Origin: Burkholderia cepacia ATCC 25416
GTDB taxonomy: Bacteria; Pseudomonadota; Gammaproteobacteria; Burkholderiales; Burkholderiaceae
Assembly (NCBI RefSeq): GCF_001411495.1
Contig: NZ_CP012983.1
Coordinates: 682,001 to 746,000 of the forward strand
Reading direction: 5' to 3'
Length of the DNA stretch: 64,000 nt
Both the position numbers and the translations under genes were made by a program. Below are positions 55,704 through 64,000 of the stretch, one piece after another. The number at the start of each line of letters is the position of its first letter. Within the stretch, counting starts at the first letter, position 1. The notes under the pieces were generated by a model. The model ran no database searches and was not told the DNA's origin. It saw only the letters and a list, made by a program, of their open reading frames with translations.

Positions 55704-56268
55704 TGGCGTTTGTGCCAGTGCGTTGAATGCCCGACGATCGCGTGACGGCATTTCGTGTCGGAGAACGGAGAGCCGATCGAGGCCACGCGACGCCCGGGCA
55801 AATGACGGACGCGTGTTGATCGACCGCCTGCAATTGCGGGCGGTCGATCTCTGGAATCCGGTTTTTGTCCCGCCAGCCACATATCCCGTTCTTCGGCACT
55901 TCGTGCCGACATGGTTGCGCCTGCCGCACCTTCCTCGATAACCGCGCCGCGTTCCCTGGCCATCCGTGACGAACCCGGAAGAAACCTGACGGTGAAGCGC
56001 GGCGGAATCCAGCCGTATCACCCATCGCCCACACCCGTCGGTCGATCGGCAAACCATCGGCCAATCCTTCGATATCCCGCCCCGTCTCGTTCCGGCACTT
56101 TTCCCAGAAAAAATATCTTCCGGGCAATCGTTTGCGTGCCGCCGCGCGGCGTTCAGTTTATTCATCGCATGCCGATATCCGGAAGGCGCGCCTGATCGAA
56201 GCGGCATCGCCCCGCGGTTTCGATCGGGAACGGCATCCACGCATGCGACGGATAGGGGAAGAAAGGTT
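55704..56268. other. Intergenic region after zmpA, no gene seen
   Basis: 565 bp between zmpA and the first c-di-GMP protein. Besides the hairpin at 55818-55849, no ORF with coding character and no RNA gene was recognised. Confidence 0.5.
55818..55849 (+). terminator. Strong hairpin downstream of zmpA
   Basis: GATCGACCGCC (55818-55828) pairs perfectly with GGCGGTCGATC (55839-55849) around a 10-nt loop; TTTTT follows 11 nt later. It lies 115 bp after the zmpA stop, so it may end or protect that transcript. Confidence 0.5.
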
Positions 56269-58371
56269 TTGGCGACAGTTTTAGGGTGCATCGTTCAACG
56301 GCACAATCACTGGCTGGTCCTGCTTGCCGCGCTGTTGTGCGGGGCCGGCTCGTGGGTCACCGCGCGCCTGTTCCAGCGCACGGTGAACACCTTCGGCACG
56401 CAGCGGTTCGGCTGGCAGGTGCTGACGGCCATTTCGGCCGGTGTGGCGATCTGGTGCACGCACTTCATCGCGATGCTCGGCTTCGACGCCGGCGCGCCCG
56501 TGCAATTCGACCTGCCGCTCACGCTCGTATCGCTGCTCATCGCGGTCGGCGGCAGCACGATCGGCTTCGCGCTGACGACCTGCCGCATCGTCAGGATCGC
56601 GCCCGCGCTCGGCGGCGCGATCGTCGGCGTCGCGATCGTGCTGATGCATTACACCGGCATGCTCGCGTGGCGGGTCGAAGGCATCGTGTCGTGGGACATC
56701 GGCTACCTGGTCGCGTCGGTGCTGCTGGCGATGACCCTCGCGGCGCTCGCGCTGCACCTCGCGATGCGGCCGTCGCCGCACGCGGTCAACCAGATGGCCG
56801 GCGTGCTGTCGCTCGCGATCCTCGCGCTGCATTTCACCGGGATGTCCGCGCTGCGCATCACGCCGCTGACGCTCGACGGCGCGTGGACCGACGTGAACAC
56901 GCTGCGTCCGCTGGCGCTCGCGGTCGCGGGTACGTCGCTCGTGATCGTCTGCACGGGGCTCGTGAGCTACGTGATCGACAGCAACGTGCGGGCCGAATCG
57001 CTCGAGCACCTGCGCCGGCTGGCACTGAGCGACATGCTGACCGGCCTGCCGAACCGGGCGAGCTTCAACGAGCGGCTGGACCTCGAAATCGCGCTGGCGC
57101 AAGAGCAGGGCACGAAACTCGCGCTGATCGGCATCGACCTGAACCGCTTCAAGGAAATCAACGACCTGCGCGGCCATCACGCCGGCGACGAGGTGCTGCG
57201 CATCCTCGCGCGGCGCATGTCGAACGTGTTGCGCGAAGGCGAATTCGTCGCCCGCATCGGCGGCGACGAATTCGCGGCACTCTGCCGCATGGGCGACGAC
57301 ACCCGCCTGATGGACCTGCTCGAACGGCTCGAGCCCGCGCTCTACAAGCCGGTCAGGCTGGACGACTACGAGGTCGTGCCGGGCGCGAGCTTCGGTGTGG
57401 CCATCTACCCGGACGACGCAGCCACCAAGGCGATCCTCATCAACAACGCGGACCTCGCGATGTACCGTGCGAAGGCCAGCGTCGCGCAATCGATCTGCTT
57501 CTACGAGCCGGCGATGGACCTGATCGTCCGGGCGCGCCGCAGCCTCGCGGCCGACCTGCGCCGCGCGGTGGCCGACAACCAGCTGAGCGTCCACTACCAG
57601 GTGCAGACGTCGCTGACGACCGGCGAGATCCGCGGCTACGAGGCGCTGCTGCGCTGGCAGCATGCGACGCTCGGCACGATACCGCCCACCGAGTTCATTC
57701 CGCTCGCCGAGGAGAACGGCGTGATCCTGGAGATCGGCGCGTGGGTGCTGCGCGAGGCATGCGCGCGGGCGGCCACGTGGGAGCCGCCCTATACGGTCTC
57801 GGTGAACGTATCGGCCGTGCAGTTCATGCACGCGGACCTGACGGCGCTCGTGGCGGACGTGCTCGAGGAAACCGGCCTGCCGGCATCGCGCCTGCAGCTG
57901 GAACTGACGGAATCGACGATCTTCGCCGGCCGCGAGCGCGCGCTGGATACGCTGCGGCAGATCAAGGCGCTGGGCGTGAGCATCGCGCTCGACGATTTCG
58001 GTACCGGCTATTCGTCGCTCGACACGCTGCGCTCGTTCCCGTTCGACCGCATCAAGCTCGACCAGTCGTTCGTCGCGGACGCGGAAGCGAAACCGCAGGA
58101 TCGCGCGATCATCCGCGCCGTGCTCGCGCTCGGCAAGAGCCTGGGCATTCCGATCCTGGCCGAAGGCATCGAGACGCGCGATCAGCTCGTGCTGCTGGCC
58201 GACGAAGGCTGCGACGAAGCGCAGGGCTTCCTGCTCGGCAGGCCCGCACCACTCAACGAGATTGTCGGCAGCGGGCAGATCGCGCTGACCGGCAGCAACC
58301 GCGCCAGCGCGACGGTTCCCGCGTCCGGATCGGCCGTCACGGCCGAGCTGGATCCGGGCCCGCGCCGGTAA
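56269..58371 (+). CDS. MHYT-GGDEF-EAL membrane c-di-GMP signalling protein
   Basis: About 700 residues: an MHYT sensor of seven helices (1-235) with the repeated motif as THFIAML, MHYTGML and LHFTGMS, proposed to bind copper and sense O2, CO or NO. The GGDEF domain has intact GGDEF (331-335); the EAL domain has EAL (458-460) with the later DDFGTGYSSLD and EGIE motifs. Both synthesis and breakdown of c-di-GMP are possible. The start is TTG 56269 after GAAAGG; no better ATG precedes the first helix. It is followed 53 bp later by a second GGDEF-EAL gene. Confidence 0.88.
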   Translation: MATVLGCIVQRHNHWLVLLAALLCGAGSWVTARLFQRTVNTFGTQRFGWQVLTAISAGVAIWCTHFIAMLGFDAGAPVQFDLPLTLVSLLIAVGGSTIGFALTTCRIVRIAPALGGAIVGVAIVLMHYTGMLAWRVEGIVSWDIGYLVASVLLAMTLAALALHLAMRPSPHAVNQMAGVLSLAILALHFTGMSALRITPLTLDGAWTDVNTLRPLALAVAGTSLVIVCTGLVSYVIDSNVRAESLEHLRRLALSDMLTGLPNRASFNERLDLEIALAQEQGTKLALIGIDLNRFKEINDLRGHHAGDEVLRILARRMSNVLREGEFVARIGGDEFAALCRMGDDTRLMDLLERLEPALYKPVRLDDYEVVPGASFGVAIYPDDAATKAILINNADLAMYRAKASVAQSICFYEPAMDLIVRARRSLAADLRRAVADNQLSVHYQVQTSLTTGEIRGYEALLRWQHATLGTIPPTEFIPLAEENGVILEIGAWVLREACARAATWEPPYTVSVNVSAVQFMHADLTALVADVLEETGLPASRLQLELTESTIFAGRERALDTLRQIKALGVSIALDDFGTGYSSLDTLRSFPFDRIKLDQSFVADAEAKPQDRAIIRAVLALGKSLGIPILAEGIETRDQLVLLADEGCDEAQGFLLGRPAPLNEIVGSGQIALTGSNRASATVPASGSAVTAELDPGPRR

Positions 58372-58424
58372 GCGACAACGCCGGATACGGCAATCCGAAC
58401 GCAGGTTGCAGCAGGCAGGCGCAC

Positions 58425-60755
58425 ATGAAAACCCACTACGCACGGATGGTCAGACTGGCAAGCATCGCGGCGCCGGCCCGGAACCCGGACCTGCTCGCGG
58501 CGCAATTCCGGGTATTCGCCGGCCAGCTCCCGGTGATGTACCTGATCCTCGTCTCGAGCACCTGGAGCCTCGCCGTCACGCACCTGCGCAGCACGCCGTG
58601 GTGGCTGTCGGTCGCGATGCCGGCCGGGATGACGCTCGTGTCGCTCGCGCGGCTGCTGCACTGGCGCCGCGCGCGGCTGGTGGAGCCGACGCCGGACACC
58701 GTGTCGCGTGCGCTCACGATGACGAACTGGCTGGTGATCCCGATCGCGGTGACGTTCACCCTCTGGGCGCTGCTGCTGTTCCCGTACGGCGACGCGTGGC
58801 AAAAGGCCCAGGTCGCGTTCTACATGGCGATCACGGTGATCGGCTGCATCTTCAGCCTGATGTACCTGCGCACGGCCGCGCTGATCGTGGCCGTGATCGT
58901 CAACGCCGCGTTCATCGCGTTCTTCCTCTCGACGGGCCAGCCGACGCTCGTCGCCACCGCGGTCAACATGGCTTTCGTGTCGGCCGCGCTGATCGCCGTC
59001 ATCTCGGTCAACTACCGGGGCTTCGTGCGTACCGTCGACGCGCAGGCCGAATCGCGGATGCGCGAGCAGGCGCAGACGCGGCTGATGCGGATGATCGACG
59101 ACATGCCGGTGGCCGTGATGACGGCCGACCCGGAGACGTTCCGCATCAACTACCTGAACACGGCGTCGCGAAACCTGCTGCGCTCGATCGAGCATTTGCT
59201 GCCGATCCGCGCGGACGATGCGCTCGGCGCGTCGATCGACTTCTTCCATCCGCACCCGCAGCACCAGCGCCGCCTGCTCGCCGATCCGGCGAACCTGCCG
59301 CATCGCGGCCGCGTGCGGCTCGGGCCGGAAGTGCTCGACCTCCAGGTCTCGGCGGTGCGCGATGCCGAGGGGCGCTACATCGGCCCGATGCTGTCGTGGT
59401 CGATCGTCACGCAGCAGGCCGAGGCGGAAGCGCGCATCCACCAGCTCGCGCATCACGATTCGCTCACCGGCCTGCCGAACCGCGCGACCTTCCTCGCCGA
59501 ATTCGACACGAGCCTGCGCCGCTCGGACAAGACGCTCGGGCTGCTCTTCATCGACCTCGACGGCTTCAAGCTGATCAACGACGCGTGCGGGCATTCGGCG
59601 GGCGACGAGGTGCTGCGCCAGGTCGCGGAACGCCTTCGCGGGCAGTGCCCGGAAGCGAGGACGATGTTCGGGCGCATCGGCGGCGACGAATTCGCGGTGC
59701 TGCTGCGCGACACCGACGCGGACGGCGCGATGGGCGCGGCCGCGCGGCTCGTCGACACGCTCGTCGCGCCCTATGCGCCGTCGCCCGAGCGGCAGTTCCG
59801 CATCGGCGCGTCGATCGGCTGCGTGCTGGCGCCGCATCACGGCAACGACGCCGGCGTGCTGCTGTCACGCGCGGACATGGCGCTCTATGCGGCCAAGAAA
59901 GCCGGGAAGGGGACGTACCGGATGTTCTCGCCGGACATGGAAACGAGCGCGCAGGAGCGGATCGCGCTCGAATCGAAGCTGCGCGTCGCGCTGGACGAGA
60001 ACCAGGGGCTGTACGTGTTCTACCAGCCGATCGTCGATGTCCGGACTCGCCAGGTGACGACGCGCGAGGCCCTGCTGCGCTGGCATCACCCGCGCTCCGG
60101 CTGGATTTCGCCGGGCTACTTCATTCCGGTGGCCGAGCGCGGCGGCCTGATCGACCGGCTCGGCCGCTTCGTGCTCGACCATGCATGCCGGGAGGCGGCG
60201 CGCTGGCCGGACGGCGCACGCGTCGCCGTCAACGTGTCGGCGGCGCAGCTCGGCCACGGCACGATCGTGCCGGCCTTCGCGGCGGCGCTGGCCGGCGCGG
60301 GCCTCACGCCCGACCGGCTGGAAATCGAGGTGACGGAAACCGCGCTGCTGCATGACGAGGGCAAGGCGATCGCGGACCTGCGCGCGCTGCGTTCGATGGG
60401 CGTGCGCGTCGCCCTCGACGATTTCGGCACGGGCTTCTCGTCGCTCGCGCATCTGCGCGCGTTTCCGTTCGACAAGATCAAGATCGACGGCAGCTTCGTG
60501 CGCGATGCGATCTCGCGACCGGACTGCGCGGCCGTCGTGTGCGCGGTGGCCGATCTCGGCAAGCGTCTCGGTGTGACGACCGTCGCGGAAGGCGTCGAGA
60601 CGGAGGAGCAACTGGCGTGCATCACGGATGCCGGCTGCCGCGAGGTGCAGGGCTTCCTGATCGGCAAGCCCGCGCCGGGCGAACACGATGCGCCGGCCAT
60701 TCGCTGGATCGAGCGGGCCGCGCTGGCTGCGCAGTCGACGGGCAGGCGGGCGTGA
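58425..60755 (+). CDS. Membrane GGDEF-EAL c-di-GMP signalling protein, 6-TM sensor
   Basis: A 776-residue protein. Residues 35-200 form about six membrane helices unlike MHYT; 210-320 look like a PAS-type linker (DDMPVAVMTADPETFRINYL). GGDEF is intact at 419-423 and EAL at 548-550, with DDFGTGFSSLAH and EGVE kept. ATG 58425 follows GCAGGCGC. It is probably co-transcribed with the preceding MHYT protein, so two different signals may feed one c-di-GMP output, such as adhesin or pilus control (inference). Confidence 0.88.
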   Translation: MKTHYARMVRLASIAAPARNPDLLAAQFRVFAGQLPVMYLILVSSTWSLAVTHLRSTPWWLSVAMPAGMTLVSLARLLHWRRARLVEPTPDTVSRALTMTNWLVIPIAVTFTLWALLLFPYGDAWQKAQVAFYMAITVIGCIFSLMYLRTAALIVAVIVNAAFIAFFLSTGQPTLVATAVNMAFVSAALIAVISVNYRGFVRTVDAQAESRMREQAQTRLMRMIDDMPVAVMTADPETFRINYLNTASRNLLRSIEHLLPIRADDALGASIDFFHPHPQHQRRLLADPANLPHRGRVRLGPEVLDLQVSAVRDAEGRYIGPMLSWSIVTQQAEAEARIHQLAHHDSLTGLPNRATFLAEFDTSLRRSDKTLGLLFIDLDGFKLINDACGHSAGDEVLRQVAERLRGQCPEARTMFGRIGGDEFAVLLRDTDADGAMGAAARLVDTLVAPYAPSPERQFRIGASIGCVLAPHHGNDAGVLLSRADMALYAAKKAGKGTYRMFSPDMETSAQERIALESKLRVALDENQGLYVFYQPIVDVRTRQVTTREALLRWHHPRSGWISPGYFIPVAERGGLIDRLGRFVLDHACREAARWPDGARVAVNVSAAQLGHGTIVPAFAAALAGAGLTPDRLEIEVTETALLHDEGKAIADLRALRSMGVRVALDDFGTGFSSLAHLRAFPFDKIKIDGSFVRDAISRPDCAAVVCAVADLGKRLGVTTVAEGVETEEQLACITDAGCREVQGFLIGKPAPGEHDAPAIRWIERAALAAQSTGRRA

Positions 60756-60859
60756 GCGACGGCGACGCGGCCGGACTGAGTGATACCCGGATCGATTGAA
60801 GGCCGAAAACGTGCATTCCGGGATGACGAATGCGTGCGCCGGGCGGGTTGCGTTGAAGG

Positions 60860-62971
60860 TCAGGAATACACGTCCGCGATCACGCGTCGAACGGCAAACG
60901 CCAGCGGATCGACCTCGTGCACCCCGATGCTGAGCCTTGCATCGAACGACGCCGCAAGCTGCTCGAGTTGACCGAAAGCGTATCCGGGGTCCGCGGTGAC
61001 GATGGTCACGAAGGCCATACCCCGGCGATATCCCGCCTTGACATCGATGCGAACGCCGCCCGGAAACCGTTGGTGAAGCGCTTCGCGAACCAGGCCGATA
61101 TCGATCTCGCCGGGTTCCGCGCGCCGGCCTTTCCGAGGGGTGACATCACGCACGAAAAAACAGGCGCTGACGCGCACTTCCGGGCCGTCGATGGCGCCGA
61201 CATGCGCACCTTGCCGATAGGCGAGCACCGCGAGCCGCTTGCGCCGCTCGATTCCCGATACCAGGACACACGTGCCGGCGACGTTGGTCTGGCCTTCCGC
61301 GATCATTTGCGCGAATCGAACCGCCCGCTCGCCGGAATCCTCACGCGAGCCGAAATGCAGCGCAAGCCTTGGCGTTCGACCGATTTCCGCGCCGAGCCGC
61401 TTCTTGACCGACAGCATGGCCGCGTCGTCGATGTCGTCGAACACGAGTTCCGCGGCGAGCGGGCGACCGGCGCAATAGTCGGTGAGCAGTTGCCGGATCT
61501 CGACGAGCTCACCTGGCGCGCCGTCACCCTGCAGCTCGAGCGTGACGAGGACGACCTCTCCATGCAGCCAGGTCCTGGCGGCGGGATGGGGCTTCCGGGC
61601 GGCCAGATCGCGTGCGTCATCCGCGCCTGACGCACGCACCGCGGCCAGCAGGAACACGTCGTGGGCGTGGATGCCGCCGGGCACCACGTATGCGCCTTTC
61701 TTCCAGGCCAGCGCACGCAATTCCGGAAACAGGTCGTCCGCCTCGTATCCCGTTGCGATCACCGAGCGGCCGATCGCCGCCAGCTCGCGGGGCGACCCTC
61801 CGCCCGACAAGCCCGGCCCCGCGACCGCTTCCTCCTTGAACAGGCGCTTCCACTCGGACGAATACTCGGCATCGGGCGCCCATGACGGCAGCAGTTGTGC
61901 GAGGTAGGCGTCCGCATCCGCGATGGTCTCGAATTTCGCGACCATCACGCACTCACCGCTGTTGTTGCCGGAGAATGCCTGCCACACGCTGACCGGCGGC
62001 GTTGACCGGGTTCGACCGGCATCTGCGCCGCGACGTGCACAACCGCGCCGCGCACTGGGCTGCTCGAGATGCGCACGCGCGTTGCGCCACCCGTGCAGGA
62101 TGTCCTCCGCACTGGCGGCAGGCAGGCCGCCGTCCTGGAACGAACAGCCCTGCATGCGCTGATCGGGCGTGATGGAGACGAAGTCCAGCCCCGCGCCGCA
62201 GTCGCCACTGCCATCGGCTCCGTCGAACAATCTGGATACGGGCACCGCGTCGCCGAAGCACACCGACAGGCGGCAGGCGATCGGCGAATCCTGCACGATG
62301 GCCGCGAGCTGCGCGCGCCCCCTCGGCGAAAGGTGCCTGCGCAAATCGGGGCCGATGTAGGACAGCAACGAGACATCCTGACAACCCAGCGCGGCCAGTT
62401 CGGCCAGCAGGGCGGGGAGGCCCGGCAGCACGGCGTCGTCGACGATCAGGTTGGCGCCCCACCTTTGCCCGTATTCCGAAAGGACCGTGCCTGCGTCGCG
62501 CCAGCGCACGTCGTCGTAGAGCGAGACGCGGACCTGGCCGAAGCGGCCCGCGTAGGGCGCGAACGTGTTGCGCCGGATCAGCGTTCCATTGGTCGTGACG
62601 TTCAGTGCAAGCGGCGTGGTGTGATGGAGGATGTCGATCAGCTCGGCGAATCCACGGAACGCGAACGGCTCTCCGCCGCCGAAGGCGACTTCCAGCGTGC
62701 CTGCCGCGGCGAGGCCGCGAAGGACGCCGGCGGCCGACTGGACGGACCAGGCGCTGTCGCGCTGCACATCACGCGAGCAGAAGTCGCAGGACAGATTGCA
62801 CTTGTTCGTTATCCCGAACATCACGACCCGGGGTGCGAGGCGCCGCAAGTGGCGGGTCGCCGCGTTCTCGATCCGGACGTGCGTTCCTGTCGCGGGGTGA
62901 AAGCGCAGCAGCGCGCCGTCCAGCGGATACGCCCTGAATGCATTGCGGTCAAAACCAGTGGAAACCGGCAT
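60860..62971 (-). CDS. Radical SAM protein with a large unrecognised C-terminal domain
   Basis: About 703 residues. Residues 45-310 are a radical SAM domain: C58-x3-C62-x2-C65 (NKCNLSCDFC) for the 4Fe-4S cluster and GGGEP (98-102) for SAM binding. Extra cysteines at about 233, 238, 258, 276 and 311 suggest a SPASM/twitch-like auxiliary cluster. A linker at about 312-327 leads into a second domain from about 328 (SVWQAFSGNNSGE) to the end that I do not recognise. Start ATG at 62971; GAGGG lies 8 bp before it; ATG 63025 is an alternative. A short ORF overlaps the start. Peptide maturation is one possible role (inference). Confidence 0.75.
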   Translation of the reverse strand: MPVSTGFDRNAFRAYPLDGALLRFHPATGTHVRIENAATRHLRRLAPRVVMFGITNKCNLSCDFCSRDVQRDSAWSVQSAAGVLRGLAAAGTLEVAFGGGEPFAFRGFAELIDILHHTTPLALNVTTNGTLIRRNTFAPYAGRFGQVRVSLYDDVRWRDAGTVLSEYGQRWGANLIVDDAVLPGLPALLAELAALGCQDVSLLSYIGPDLRRHLSPRGRAQLAAIVQDSPIACRLSVCFGDAVPVSRLFDGADGSGDCGAGLDFVSITPDQRMQGCSFQDGGLPAASAEDILHGWRNARAHLEQPSARRGCARRGADAGRTRSTPPVSVWQAFSGNNSGECVMVAKFETIADADAYLAQLLPSWAPDAEYSSEWKRLFKEEAVAGPGLSGGGSPRELAAIGRSVIATGYEADDLFPELRALAWKKGAYVVPGGIHAHDVFLLAAVRASGADDARDLAARKPHPAARTWLHGEVVLVTLELQGDGAPGELVEIRQLLTDYCAGRPLAAELVFDDIDDAAMLSVKKRLGAEIGRTPRLALHFGSREDSGERAVRFAQMIAEGQTNVAGTCVLVSGIERRKRLAVLAYRQGAHVGAIDGPEVRVSACFFVRDVTPRKGRRAEPGEIDIGLVREALHQRFPGGVRIDVKAGYRRGMAFVTIVTADPGYAFGQLEQLAASFDARLSIGVHEVDPLAFAVRRVIADVYS

Positions 62972-63065
62972 CGGCGAGGCCCTCTGTCTTTTTGTCGAGG
63001 ATCCCCGTGAACCCGGTGGCAGCACGGGAAACCGTCATATTTGAAGCAACTCGCGCAGTCACCAT
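62949..63065 (-). CDS. Short ORF overlapping the radical SAM start, possible precursor peptide
   Basis: 38 codons from ATG 63065 (or 29 from ATG 63038). Its TGA at 62949-62951 lies 20 bp inside the radical SAM gene. The C-terminal half reads GFTGILDKKTEGLADAGFHWF without its last residue split, an aromatic-rich tail. The last 21 codons have a third-position GC of roughly three quarters, which fits a coding reading here. No convincing RBS is seen, so this is weakly supported. Confidence 0.25.
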   Translation of the reverse strand: MVTARVASNMTVSRAATGFTGILDKKTEGLADAGFHWF

Positions 63066-63586
63066 CCGTTGCCCGGCCGAGCATGAATGGCAGGCGCGGG
63101 GAATGGCGCAAGGCGCTTCACGCTCGGGGAGAAAGAAATCATCGAGCGCGTCGCGCCCGAAAGGGAAATCATCCCGGCGTGTAGCCGGCAGCCGACACGC
63201 GCGGCCGCCGTAGAGTCGCACCGATTATAACGGCGGCCCGATCACGGCCCGGCCTGCGAGGTCAGATGCGGTCGAAGTTGAACGGCGTCACGTCCGGCAG
63301 GCCTTCGACCCGTTGTACCTCGACGCCGCACCCAGTGCGGAGCGTGTCGATCGTGCGGCGCGCCTCGAGTGCCTTCTTTGAAACGACCCATCAAGCCGGA
63401 CGGCAAGCGGATCGCGGAGAAGTGAACTGCGATGCTTGCTCGAGGTCATTGCGGTGCATGCGCAGCCGCCGTAGGATGGCGGGAGACGTGCGTTTCACAT
63501 CACGTCATCTTGGCGACATCTTTCTCACGTACATCTATTGCACTTCGCCAGTTGGCGGGGTGCCGATTTTTCAAGGAAGACCGACC
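62972..63586. other. Upstream region of the radical SAM gene
   Basis: About 610 bp. On the minus strand TATAAT (63224-63229) could be a -10 without a good -35. It also holds the short peptide ORF and a gene remnant, listed separately. Confidence 0.35.
63262..63390 (-). pseudogene. C-terminal remnant of a lost gene
   Basis: An open stretch of 42 codons ending in TGA (63262-63264), coding-like in sequence (RRTIDTLRTGCGVEVQRVEG, then LPDVTPFNFDRI), but with no start and an in-frame stop at 63391-63393. It looks like the tail of a disrupted protein. The family was not recognised. Confidence 0.35.
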
Positions 63587-63775
63587 ATGGCGGCAAAACG
63601 CCTTCGCATCAACATGATTACCCGTCGCCAGTCGACGTTCGACGGCCGTCATCTCGACACCGAGGCGGTACGCCGCTACGACGCGCAAGTGCAAGACGCG
63701 ATTCCCGCCCAATTGAAAGGCACGCAGGGTGCCGAGGCGGAATGGCTGCCGCGCGTGAAGGTGAGCGAGCGTTAA
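63587..63775 (+). CDS. Small hypothetical protein, 62 residues
   Basis: ATG 63587 with AAGGAAGA 6 bp upstream; basic, soluble, starts MAAKRLRINMITRRQSTFDG. No membrane segment or known motif. It is divergent from the radical SAM gene and ends before a GC hairpin. The role is unknown. Confidence 0.55.
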   Translation: MAAKRLRINMITRRQSTFDGRHLDTEAVRRYDAQVQDAIPAQLKGTQGAEAEWLPRVKVSER

Positions 63776-63833
63776 TCCGGATACACCGATTCCGCCGTCC
63801 GGCCGCGCGCCCCTGTTTCGATCGATGTGAAAC

Positions 63834-63855
63834 GCGCCCGCCGGACGGCGGGCGC
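63834..63855. terminator. GC hairpin between convergent genes
   Basis: GCGCCCGCC (63834-63842) pairs with GGCGGGCGC (63847-63855) around GGAC. It lies between the 62-residue gene and the convergent partial gene, and may stop both. No T-run. Confidence 0.45.
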
Positions 63856-63893
63856 ATGATGACGCGCGATGCGCGCGTCTCTTCGTTCGCGAA

Positions 63894-64000
63894 TTACTGG
63901 CTGGTGGCCAGCTCCGCTGCGGGGACCTTCACGACGGGCCGCAGACCGATCACGAGCGGACGTGCCTCAGTGGACAGCGTACTCACGTCGCCGCGATTGG
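63894..64000 (-). CDS. C-terminal end of an unidentified gene (5' part outside window)
   Basis: The last 34 codons of a gene whose start lies beyond the right edge, ending VVKVPAAELATSQ then TAA (63894-63896). Too short to assign a family. Confidence 0.5.
   Translation of the reverse strand, partial: NRGDVSTLSTEARPLVIGLRPVVKVPAAELATSQ

Noticed and set aside
1..64000. CRISPR arrays, tRNA or rRNA genes, intact insertion sequences
   Set aside because: Looked for direct-repeat arrays, transposase motifs and RNA gene signatures on both strands; none seen.

Overview
The window is high-GC DNA with the gene content of a Burkholderia cepacia complex bacterium, most likely its third replicon (pC3 / chromosome 3). 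The main pointers are a 565-residue ZmpA-type zinc metalloprotease, an aidA gene followed by an AidA-lectin fusion of the BC2L type, a Tad/Flp pilus locus and a large trimeric autotransporter. These virulence-linked genes are known from that replicon in B. cenocepacia. The species call is inference from family recognition. No rRNA, tRNA, CRISPR array, intact insertion sequence or replication origin was seen.

Layout. (1) 1-2500: a MoxR/CobS-like AAA+ ATPase with a cut-off partner, then a GNAT acetyltransferase. (2) 2700-11400: an accessory block with two different ATP-grasp ligases, a BASS-like permease, a LysR regulator, a DHA2-type exporter, a clavaminate-synthase-like Fe(II)/2-oxoglutarate oxygenase and a periplasmic amino-acid-type binding protein. 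Together this looks like an uncharacterised pathway that makes and exports a small amino-acid-derived product. (3) 11430-12890: aidA and an AidA-lectin fusion, with a lux-box-like palindrome upstream. (4) 13186-17270: an operon of two GT87 glycosyltransferases, a GtrB-like GT2 and a GtrA flippase. (5) 18333-31295: a Tad/Flp pilus locus on the + strand, with pilins, prepilin peptidase, an unusual AAA+ ATPase, CpaB, secretin, lipoprotein, TadG/E/F and TadZ/A/B/C.

(6) 31585-39266: a class C beta-lactamase-fold serine hydrolase, then a catabolic operon of porin, flavin reductase, StyA-like monooxygenase, SDR and DLH-SnoaL fusion with a divergent AraC regulator. It resembles indole/styrene oxidation clusters. 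(7) 39615-42621: a TonB-dependent receptor convergent with an orphan response regulator that has an AraC output domain. (8) 42622-48101: a 1.1-kb AT-rich non-coding stretch, then a 1444-residue YadA-like trimeric autotransporter with an internal 720-bp duplication. (9) 48554-53361: a lipoprotein, a VOC protein, an SDR, a P-loop kinase-like protein and a Bcr/CflA exporter with an overlapping mini-ORF. (10) 54006-55703: ZmpA. (11) 56269-60755: two consecutive GGDEF-EAL proteins with different membrane sensors. (12) 60860-64000: a radical SAM protein with a large unrecognised C-terminal domain and a short peptide-like ORF overlapping its start, a gene remnant, a 62-residue protein and the end of an unknown gene.

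Several blocks point to surface attachment and host interaction (pilus, adhesin, lectin, glycosyl transfer, protease, c-di-GMP enzymes). The less understood parts are the ATP-grasp/oxygenase cluster and the radical SAM locus.
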